This document shows positions 7,340 through 14,534 of a stretch of DNA of 14,534 nucleotides, one piece after another. Below the pieces are notes generated by a model, which saw nothing but the letters and a program-made list of their open reading frames with translations, did no database searches and had not been told where the DNA came from. Within the stretch, counting starts at the first letter, position 1. Every line of letters starts with the position of its first letter. Origin of the DNA: Physocladia obscura (lineage: Eukaryota; Chytridiomycota; Chytridiomycetes; Chytridiales; Chytriomycetaceae); assembly GCA_027596945.1 (NCBI GenBank), contig JADGJH010000779.1:1-14534 (forward strand), read 5' to 3'. The position numbers were made by a program, and so were the translations under genes.

Positions 7340-9568
7340 ATGTGGAGCGGAACAAACAGATGGACACATCAGACTGTTGAACGGTTGCATGTAGGCCGAG
7401 AAACCGTTGCAGCTGACGGCAGTGTTCCAGCGAATGTCAATGCAAATGTTGATTGCAGTATGGACGATAACAAAACTTGCGGCTCGGCGCAAACTCAATC
7501 ACGGTCGGTCGCGCTTCCCCCGACGGCGACTTCATTCTCCACATGCTTCTGGGCGCTGGTTGCCACAGATTCGCCTCTTTCGTTTCTGTTTGCGCCAATC
7601 CCAACCTCTAACTCTGCGAGAGTCAATCTTTTGTCTGCCATTCATCCCAACGATGTTGTCGCAGTTATGAAGGAGCTTGACGCTTTCATGGTACTCGTCA
7701 ATGCCGGCGATAGAGACGCATTGGCTGGATGTGCTGTGCGGTAAGCTACCCAAAATAAAGGTGTTAATAATTTGTCACTCATTGCTTGATTTGATTTATC
7801 AAAAGATGTCGTTATTCCTTCGATCAATATAAACAGCCAGCCACCGTGCGTCCATTTCTTGGACCTGAAGTTGTTGCCGGAACACGAGCCTTTCAGACTA
7901 AATGGTCCGACGTTGAAATAGGTTTTAATGCGGCGAATCGTGACTGTTTGCTTGTATTTGTCCATGCAATTGATGGTAAGATAACCCGGAAAAATCAATT
8001 TGAATACCGATCTCTTTGTTATCAATTAAACCTTAGAGTGCGCTTCTATTAGTCTTACTGAGAAATCTTTCGAAATTTGTCCTCAAGATGTCAAGTTGCT
8101 AAGAGAATTAATGATTAAACAATCGATGGGGTACCAATGTTTGGCCAAGCCCAATATATTTTTGACGATTGTCGGTGGCGCCACTCAATCGATTTTATAC
8201 ACTTCTCTTTTAGAGCTATCTACTTTGAGAAGCACTGCATCAAATCATTCAAACAGCACCAAATTTGAATCATATTTGAGTTCAGATTCTGCCGCCTTTT
8301 ATTTGTCACAATTGTCTAAAAAGTCAGACGTAATTACGTGGCCATGTGTGCCAAAAATCTTCAGTTTTCAGCATGGAACCTCGCAGTTACCAAATCTTCA
8401 AGACCATGAATCTGTGTTCCTTGAGTCCTCAGGGCTAATTTTCATTGTTATGCGTTTGCCTCTGTCTGCTTCCATCACACCTTCTCCACAATTAAAGCCA
8501 GGTTGTTCAAAGAATTTTCCTGAGGGTAATATCACTGAAGCAATGCGAGTCGAGGCCGCCAGTACTCCCGAATCAACAAAGCGTACTGTTAGACCATGGG
8601 AAGATAACGAAGTCACTGAAAGTACTTCAAACGAGGAAGAATCTATCTTAGATAGTTGTTTACAGGCACGGACCTCACCAGTTTTAAACAATTTACTTCT
8701 AAAAAACGATATAAGCCAGGCGGAAACTTGGCAGCACAATTCAAGGTATCTTCATGCTGCTTCGGACCCAATGACTCCATTATTGGCAGCAGTACAGAGC
8801 ATTCAACAGCAGCAACAGCAACAGCAACGGCAGAATCAGTCAATCCACGCACGATTCGTCGCACAACAGCAACAGCTACATCCACATCATAACTTAAATT
8901 GTGGGCCTCAAAAGAACTATGGGCATCCACTTCCCAATTCTAGTCATCAACAGCAACAACTTCTATCCACCCAAATACACAGCCAGCAACCTCCAGCGTA
9001 TGTAATCAAACAAATGCATTACGATTCACCGCAAATATCACCGCCGTCAGCTCCATTACGTTCTCTACTCTCAACACCAGCGAATGCATTAACAGCTGTT
9101 CCGCTGCTGGACCGTAAAAGCGCCAAAGGACTACCAACAATTTCAAAATCAGCGACTGAAACAACATTAGCCAAGGAGGCTGCAAATGCTACAGACGAAG
9201 AAATCAACTCGCCACCGTCAAACTTCGGCGAAGAACGCAGCACAGTGCCTACAGGCAGTGGCATCTCAAAGTCTCGTCCAATGAAGCCAGGTAACTGTCG
9301 GAAATGCGGGAAAACGGCGAGTCGAGAGTGGCGAAAAGGCCCTCATGGGCCGAAGACTCTATGCAACGCATGTGGACTTCGATTCAAACGGAAGCCATGG
9401 GAGCTTCCTAATGCAGCAATGGCGGCAAATGCGCCGATGGCTATGGTAACAATGGCTTCTACAGCTGAAACTGCGGATAATAGTGATGGGAATGTGGTTG
9501 GTGATGTTGGCTCGCTTATGGTTGATATTCATAAAGTTCATATCGAAGTGGGCGTTCGTGCTGATTAA
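7340..9568 (+). CDS. PAS-like and GATA zinc-finger transcription factor, White-Collar-2-like
   Basis: Exons 7,340-7,740, 7,806-7,975 and 8,037-9,568 give 700 residues; the start is the first ATG after an in-frame stop. Residues about 65-215 look like a divergent PAS domain: [11 protein letters not shown], then [20 protein letters not shown], then [20 protein letters not shown]. No Cys motif for flavin attachment (the WC-1 LOV type) is seen. The middle is low-complexity with Gln runs (about 446-490), suggesting a transactivation region. Cys611 to Cys636 form a GATA finger, C-x2-C-x18-C-x2-C (CRKC...[13 protein letters not shown]...CNAC), followed by a basic RFKRK. The 18-residue loop and [20 protein letters not shown] match fungal WC-2-type factors, which bind GATA sites and, with WC-1, mediate light responses. 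A light role here is inference; another PAS-GATA regulator is possible. Confidence 0.85.
7741..7805 (+). other. Intron 1 of the GATA-factor gene (65 nt)
   Basis: Donor GTAAGC and acceptor ATCAAAAG. It joins phase-2 ends (cg|a) so that GCAVR continues into [19 protein letters not shown] within the PAS-like region. Confidence 0.85.
7976..8036 (+). other. Intron 2 of the GATA-factor gene (61 nt)
   Basis: Donor GTAAGA and acceptor AAACCTTAG. It joins phase-1 ends (g|ag), giving [19 protein letters not shown] and the long open exon 3. Confidence 0.85.
9296..9373 (+). other. GATA-type zinc finger coding segment
   Basis: Encodes the four zinc ligands as C-x2-C-x18-C-x2-C. Metazoan GATA1-type fingers have 17-residue loops; 18 is usual in plant and White-Collar-type fungal fingers. 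The [10 protein letters not shown] loop is well conserved, so DNA binding is likely retained. Confidence 0.93.
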
Positions 9569-10853
9569 GTTCCTTTTGGTATTTGATGTGTGCGGCGGGG
9601 TGGATAAAATATGCATTGCATGATAATATTACAGTTGACCAACATTCACAAAGAGTTCAATGTCTCTTCTGTCTTTCTTTCATTCTCTATTATTATTAGT
9701 ATTTTATTTTTTGTTTTTTTATTATTTTATTATTTTAATTTTTTTTTTTCTTTCATTTAGACAGTCAAACGCTATTCTATTAGACTCTTCTTTTTTTCTC
9801 TCTCCGTTATTATGATTTTATGAGGCATAATTTTCTCATATTTATTGATCACATCCCTTCACTTTTTTTTTTTATTTTTATTTTTTTCCCATGAATAAAA
9901 GGTAAAAAATAACCAAAATAAACAAAGAGCGAAAGAAGGAGAAAAAAATGCAAAAAGGATTAGCCTCAGATAGAAAAATGGGCACAACCAAGCTATTGCA
10001 GGCAGAGTTTTGGGCCGTGCAACAAGAAACAGGACTGTTTTACAGGAAAAAATATATATACTATTGTCCAATACAATCATCAAGTTGTACGCGATTTTTA
10101 TTTGCTATCAAGAAAAAATAAAATAATTCCACAGTTTAGTCCAAGTAAATCAAGCAAAAAATTACTTATAATCACACCCATCAGTTAAAATATGGCGGTT
10201 GGATTTGTATTCTTGAAAGTTAACAAGAGATGAAATAAATGTGACAAAAGCGATTTGAGCGTATGCCATTGCTATGTCAGACTGAATCAATATCAACTGA
10301 ATTAAGATTTCACGTGACCAAACAAACATGCTGGATTTTTGATTTTGGTGAGTGAAGAAGTGAAAATCACAAATTGACTAAATACTTCGAAATTGTAAAA
10401 GCTATTAAATTTATGGTTACTATCAGTGTTTATGGTCAAGTATGCTTTAAAAATGGTGAAACTCATCAACGTCAGTTTCAGGCATCACTTGTTTAATAAG
10501 ATGTTGAACTATTTGAGACAAAGCTTGTAATAGTTCCGATTTCAAATATTTCAATCATTATAAAGGGGAATTTCTTCTAACAGTCTATATTTTTTCTTTT
10601 TACAATTGTGTTCGTGCCAGATGGAAACAGCGAAATGGTTTTTCATAGAAAATTTACCAAACTAAAAAATCCAAGGATTGTGAGATATTCCCGTATTTTA
10701 CATTAAAAAAGTGACACCCGACGCAGAAGAAAGTCACTATCAAATAATTCATTTTTTGAAAGAATTAAACAGATTTATATAAACGGTTCAAATGGGAAAG
10801 TGAATAACATTGAGAGAGAGTACTCTTTTTTGAGTAGACCAATACAGATTTCT
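9569..10853. other. Gene-free stretch, 3' flank of the GATA-factor gene
   Basis: 9,650-9,890 is strongly pyrimidine- and T-rich on the plus strand, with an AATAAA at 9,894-9,899 that may serve the upstream gene despite the 325-base distance. 10,090-10,850 is AT-rich with no open stretch of note; a short ORF at about 10,413-10,500 (28 codons) is not supported. Confidence 0.5.
10310..10317. promoter_or_regulatory. TCACGTGA palindrome (E-box core)
   Basis: A perfect 8-base palindrome with a CACGTG core, the site of basic helix-loop-helix factors in fungi. No gene start is evident on either side, so it may be chance or a relic promoter. Confidence 0.2.
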
Positions 10854-11368
10854 TCATTCTAATTTTGAAAACACCAAATAGACACTGTCAACCCAAGAAT
10901 CTCCGACTTTCAAGGTCTTTTTCTTGCGATCAGTTTCAACAAATCCGACTTTTGATAACAGCTTCAAATTTGCCTTGTTTCTTGGATCAACATCCGCTTT
11001 CAATGACTTTGCGGATGGAAAATTTGCAGGGTTAAACAAGAACTTAAAAGTGTTCAATGCCTCCTTCATCAGTCGGTCCCCAAAGCGCAGGATCGAGGAA
11101 ATATCCCATCTCGCCACTGCAATCAACTTCAATTGGCTTGTAAACACCTATTTTTCCAATGGCCTTGTTGCTACTTTCTGTTAGATAATGCATACTGATG
11201 GTCTGGTGCTAGTACAGTGGACATCCGCTTTTCTGTTTGTCCGATCGTTTCATGTGGAAGAGTTGACCAAAACTCCATGAGTTTTGGATTGGAAAAGCAT
11301 TCGTGAATTACAGCTGTGTCAGTGACAGAATATTTTCGGAGCAGAAGGTGTTTAGTGTTGATAATTCT
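10854..11368 (-). pseudogene. GNAT-family N-acetyltransferase pseudogene
   Basis: Three minus-strand segments in successive frames make up a RimJ/RimL-like acetyltransferase: (a) from 11,368, IINTKHLLLRKYSVTDTAVI then an EFWSTLPHETIGQTEKRM region; (b) from about 11,185, SSNKAIGKIGVY then GEMGYFLDPALWG; (c) from about 11,105, LMKEALNTFKFLF then DPRNKANLKLLSKVGF and a final WVDSVYLVFSKLE. These are the beta1-helix start, the acetyl-CoA-side strand and the Asn-x-x-(A/S)xxLLxKxGF end of the fold. The family acetylates N-termini or small amines using acetyl-CoA. The frameshift a/b lies at agaaagtagc and b/c at a GGGG run (one extra or two missing bases). The start codon is absent and a transposase remnant abuts its 5' end. 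It is probably inactivated; an assembly error at the G run could explain only one of the two breaks. Confidence 0.8.
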
Positions 11369-11369
11369 G

Positions 11370-12125
11370 TAGTTTCACTTATTATCAACCGAAAATGAAA
11401 ATTCAAAGTATATACAAACTTTATGTGGACATATTGTGAATGCGTTTTTTCCAGCCAACTGATGCGCTCAAGTGCTAAGTATATACTTTCCACACTGCCA
11501 TCACTGCCAGTATGGCTTTTCAACAGCCCCCATTCCCCACTCAGCTGCTTGTTAAATAAGGTCACAGCAGCATTTTACAATGTCTGTGGCACATGTCCAG
11601 GAATCATTTTTGTTTATATATATTTTTTAATGAAAAAAAAATATTAAAAATCAAACCCCTCTACATACTATTGCTTACAAAAAATGCTGAATCAGCAATA
11701 ACACCACAATTTTGAAGTGGTATTACTTGTTTAATAAATTAGTTTGGAACTTATGTGAGTTATCACTGAATACACAAATCAACCAACAAAAGTAGACATA
11801 TTACTGAGAAACCTGCCATTTCAGGAGCCTAAGCACTTGTTTTGCACCAAAAAAATTGTTCCATGAGCACTTAAGTACAAAACATCTGTGATAAAGACAG
11901 TGTAACCACCTGTTGTAGAGAGCATTCAGCAGTGGACTCCAGGACACTATAATTCTTCCCATCAATGAATCCCCATCTCTCTGCCACCAAACCTTCCTTT
12001 GCTTTCCCACTTTTGTTGATAATTAACAGCCATCAAATTTGCACACCATGGACCTCTTTTGAGTCACAGATGGCAGGCAAAATATCTGACACAGGGTTTT
12101 TGTCTCCATAGTTCCTATCAAAAGA
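11370..12125 (-). pseudogene. Harbinger-like (DDE_Tnp_4) transposase remnant, minus strand
   Basis: Reading down the minus strand through shifting frames: TMETKTLCQIFCLPSV (about 12,108), WGFIDGKNYSVLES (about 11,975), NALYNRWLHCL (about 11,930), CSWNN (about 11,850), GVIADSAFFVSNS (about 11,700), AAEWGMGAVEK (about 11,550) and a terminal LNFHFR box (about 11,400). In order, these are the blocks of a DDE_Tnp_4 transposase: KTLC(E/Q)IFG helix-turn-helix, FIDGK with the first Asp, YNGWLH, GSWND, SDSAF, and AAEWGMG near the C-terminus. Many frameshifts and stops make it dead. Its 3' end touches the GNAT pseudogene. An upstream part toward 12,330 may also belong. Confidence 0.82.
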
Positions 12126-12369
12126 ATAAACTAAAATAAGGACTTCATAGTTAAAAGACCCAATTTTATAGATTTATCCAGAAAGTGTTCATTGGAAGAC
12201 TTCCAAAACTGGGATAAATGAAAAAGACAAATTGTCTTTGTCCCAGCAGGACAGGCAGTTTGTCCCAGAATTTTGTCCCAATGGTGTCTCCAAAAATAAA
12301 CCAAATCATTTGTTCCAAAAAAGACAAACAAAAAAAAAGGGCATTATTACTGACGTTACTGCTTTGCAT

Positions 12370-12882
12370 TGTCTGCATAGCACACAATTTATGCCTCTAT
12401 TTGACCACTGACATTATTGAGGGCAAAATATTGGATTCAATTACAAAATAAATTGACAAATACAAATCTGGAAACTCCAAATAATTGCTTTTGGCAGCAA
12501 CTACTCAGCAGCTACAAAAAAATCCAGAAGGCTTTATCAATGCTGTCTCTGTCAATATCCATATATTTCTGGAACTACTTGACAGATTCTTGAAGTACTA
12601 TATTGTCAAGAGTGGCAGGCACTGAAACAGATGACCACCAAAGTAACATCAAAGATCATGGTGCTTGGATTGCTGCTACATTATTACTGTGGAACCATGG
12701 AAAACAAGACATTATGTGAGATTTTTGGTATCTCCCCTGCAACTTTGTCTCAGGTATTATCAAAAGCAGAATTGGCACTTCTACTGTTGCTCAGGAATAT
12801 CAAAGATGCTCAAATTGCATGGCCAACTTACCAGCAACAATTTCTATTGGTGTTGAATTCTGCACCTGCAGATTTTGTTTGA
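12370..12882 (+). pseudogene. Harbinger-like transposase N-terminal fragment, plus strand
   Basis: The plus strand encodes LLLAATTQQLQKNPEGF (about 12,487), IFLELLDRFLKYY (about 12,562) and, from 12,631, an open stretch with LGLLLHYYCGTMENKTLCEI, then FGISPATLSQVLSKAELA and AQIAWPTYQQQF, ending at 12,882. This is the N-terminal half of the same family as the minus-strand remnant, and better preserved. It stops before the FIDGK catalytic block. In the full-length family an (A/R)xWP(T/S)xxxQ segment leads straight to that block, so the copy is truncated. An upstream plus-strand segment (about 12,310-12,450) might be its N-terminus. Confidence 0.8.
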
Positions 12883-13225
12883 ATTGTTTACATGGGACTT
12901 GTGATAATTTTAGTAAAAACTTGTTGTTTATTATTCCAAAAATAGAACACTAAATAAAACCCCATTCTTGTGCCTCATGTAAACTATTCTATATTAATTT
13001 AATTTCATATTCAAATTTATCAGACAAAGTTGGAAGTTAAAATTCCTCCATTTCTGTTGCACAATTACTTGATCATGTGCCTGTCAAATAAAAAAATTTC
13101 TTCCAATTACACCAATAAAATATAAACTATTTAGTTTAACATTTAATATTGTGCATTCAGCTTGTATATCTAAATATAATTTCATTATATTTAACAATGG
13201 GGTGAACAAGTCAAATTATGAGAGT
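12883..13225. other. AT-rich non-coding stretch
   Basis: No coding or structural signal was seen between the truncated transposase and the right-hand repeat. Confidence 0.5.
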
Positions 13226-13305
13226 CTGTCAAAATTCCATGACCAGTGGCAACAGTCTGGAATAATTCACTGCCAAAGATAATTAGTCCATTAATTCTCT
13301 GTGTA
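13226..13305 (+). repeat. Repeat end, right copy (inverted relative to 1-75)
   Basis: The sequence beginning tgtcaaaattccatgaccag at 13,228 is the reverse complement of the left-edge repeat. Homology starts abruptly at about 13,226 and extends rightwards with decreasing quality past 13,300, so this marks the left end of an element lying to the right. Confidence 0.7.
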
Positions 13306-13790
13306 CAATAAATAAGAATTGAAATACAAAGCTTTCATTAAAGATTTGGAATTCCAAGTTTTAATCATAACTGAAACTGAAAGAGGCCATCTACAGTGAT
13401 CACCACACTGAAATAACATGTAAAGATAATAAAGTGCACAAAAACATCATACACAATATTTCTGTATGTTTTTCAGCTGCCTTATTAAACAGCATTTCTT
13501 TATCATTGAGTAACGTAATGTATACACATAGTGACTCTCTCAGGACTTGTTATGCTTGTGTAGATAACAAGAATAACATTGTAATGATAAAAAGGATGAA
13601 TAAAGTTGTGCTTTTGGCCAACGACACTATTAGTACAACAGGTCACATTGCTGTAGTGGTATTCAGCTCAATCTGCCACAATGGGCTGTAAAGATAGAAC
13701 TTTGTTTATTACTCATTCACAATTGATGCTAGGAGACATTGTATGTTTCATAAGTGATGGATTAACAGGCAAGTTTTTCTAAGTGCACTA
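13306..13790. other. Interior of right-hand repeat element, no gene recognised
   Basis: A plus-strand open stretch at 13,434-13,691 (85 codons, MHKNIIHNISVCF to SSICHNGL) has no motif I recognise and may be chance. The rest is AT-rich. Confidence 0.35.
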
Positions 13791-13799
13791 AAAAAAATG

Positions 13800-13905
13800 G
13801 AAAAATTAGTGCCACCTACCAGGATCTCGATTAAAGACACTGCTGGCATCACCAAAAGAGACAAATAGAGCATTTGCCACTTAGCTAAGATGCCAGGTGA
13901 CCAAT
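13800..13905 (-). mobile_element. Possible second tRNA-like (SINE) segment
   Basis: On the minus strand GGCATCTTAGCTAAGTGGCAAATGC (read 13,896-13,872) resembles the start of a tRNA with an A-box (TAGCTAAGTGG). About 40 bases on, TTTAATCGAGATCC (13,834-13,821) is a poor B-box. It does not fold as a full tRNA. It may be an old SINE head or coincidence. Confidence 0.25.
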
Positions 13906-13916
13906 CAAGCTAAGGT

Positions 13917-14534
13917 GTCACCAAGACACTGGAAAATGTATAAAAACCATTGGTTTCTTTTCTGAAATAGTCACAACAAATCAATAAAATTATATCATCT
14001 CTAAAACCCCTTGTTACACATGGCAAATCAACAAATAGCCTTCTTCTTTTTTTTTGCCATACTCAAAGTTGATGAAGACAATTCTGATGCACTCATTAGA
14101 TCAGATGTGCGATGCAAATTTGCAATGGGAACAGACTGAAGTTTTTTTACTGTGAGACCAACTCTGCTTGTTACAATAGGAGTGGAACTGGAAATATTGT
14201 TTGAGTGGGAATGTCATAAAGAAAAACAGGACCTGATTTTTGGGAACTCACGTAATGCAGGTTGTTTGGTACTTGTAACCTGGTATGTTGTTATCACTGT
14301 TAGGATCAGCTTCATTATTGATTGTGCCATGTCAATTTTGTCATCAAGGTCTTGCTGCATCAGGTTCAGCAAATTTTCCAACACTACATCCTGCTGAATA
14401 CCATTGTTGTCATTAATTTCATCTGTACTATTATTATTGTTATCTTCCAGCACAATAGTGTTATTTTTTTTGTCAATTTGATGATCAATTTGTTTTGTGC
14501 AAACAACTTGCAGGGGGGCAGGTAGTGTTGATAT
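13917..14534 (-). pseudogene. Decayed unassigned ORF running off the right edge
   Basis: The minus strand is open from the window edge to 14,214 (about 106 codons: Asn/Asp-rich NNNNSTDEINDNN, then a helical ENLLNLMQQDLDDKIDMAQS, ending PKIRSCFSL). After a stop the reading continues in a shifted frame (STPIVTSRVGLTVKKLQSVP and onward) to a poly-A run at about 14,055, where a further shift continues with RRRLFVDLPCVTRGFRDD to 13,917. Such a trail of long open pieces separated by single shifts suggests a former coding region, probably the C-terminal part of a protein of the element whose end is at 13,226. I do not recognise the family. Confidence 0.35.

Noticed and set aside
7642..8025. 127-codon minus-strand ORF
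   Set aside because: It overlaps two exons and both intron boundaries of the GATA-factor gene on the opposite strand and has no domain.
8398..8930. Overlapping minus-strand ORFs within exon 3 of the GATA-factor gene
   Set aside because: They are shadows of the coding strand; the second is driven by the complement of CAG/CAA repeats.
9859..10083. 74-codon minus-strand ORF rich in Phe and Leu
   Set aside because: Its composition comes from A- and T-rich tracts in the 3' flank; the predicted membrane-like segments are an artefact.
11685..11697. TGCTGAATCAGCA, identical to a Maf recognition element (extended AP-1 palindrome)
   Set aside because: It lies inside the transposase remnant and encodes the conserved IADSAF block on the minus strand; the palindrome is a by-product of that coding sequence.
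13876..13912. Two gctaag(a/g)tg(c/t)ca words suggesting a CRISPR-like or tandem repeat
   Set aside because: Only two short imperfect copies, with no regular spacing, in a eukaryotic context.

Overview
The window looks like a gene-poor, AT-rich stretch of a eukaryotic nuclear genome, most likely an early-diverging (chytrid-type) fungus. Three observations point that way. Two multi-exon genes have short GT-AG introns of 61-85 nt. One of them ends in a GATA zinc finger with the 18-residue loop typical of fungal White-Collar-type factors. The intergenic DNA is full of decayed DNA transposons, including a DDE_Tnp_4 (Harbinger-like) family that I recall as common in chytrids and oomycetes. The organism assignment is inference; no rRNA or tRNA marker is present.

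Layout. 1-3,900 is a transposon graveyard: the end of a repeat at 1-75, an unassigned minus-strand open stretch (113-367), a tRNA-derived SINE on the minus strand (about 555-867) ending in a 14-bp hairpin, a possible MULE remnant (1,340-1,800), and a Tc1/mariner-IS630 type DDE remnant (2,820-3,165). 3,925-6,404 is a three-exon gene for a 777-residue protein that carries two diverged copies of a HARBI1-like N-terminal module followed by a long disordered, acid-ended tail. 7,340-9,568 is a three-exon gene for a 700-residue PAS-like and GATA zinc-finger transcription factor. Both genes are on the plus strand, 0.9 kb apart, and are clearly richer in G+C than their surroundings. From 9,569 to 10,850 I see no gene. 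10,854-11,368 (minus) is a frameshifted GNAT acetyltransferase pseudogene. 11,370-12,125 (minus) and about 12,370-12,882 (plus) are two broken Harbinger-like transposase copies in opposite orientation. From 13,226 a second copy of the repeat seen at the left edge begins, inverted, followed by a tRNA-like segment and a decayed minus-strand open stretch that runs off the right edge.

How the parts relate. The two intact genes are both probably nuclear. One is a likely DNA-binding regulator. The other appears built from the DNA-binding half of a transposase without its complete catalytic core, which suggests exaptation. Nothing in the window shows they act together. The most interesting observation is the internal duplication in the 3,925-6,404 protein, because the two modules align across both predicted splice junctions and reach a motif resembling the first catalytic aspartate region of HARBI1-type transposases.
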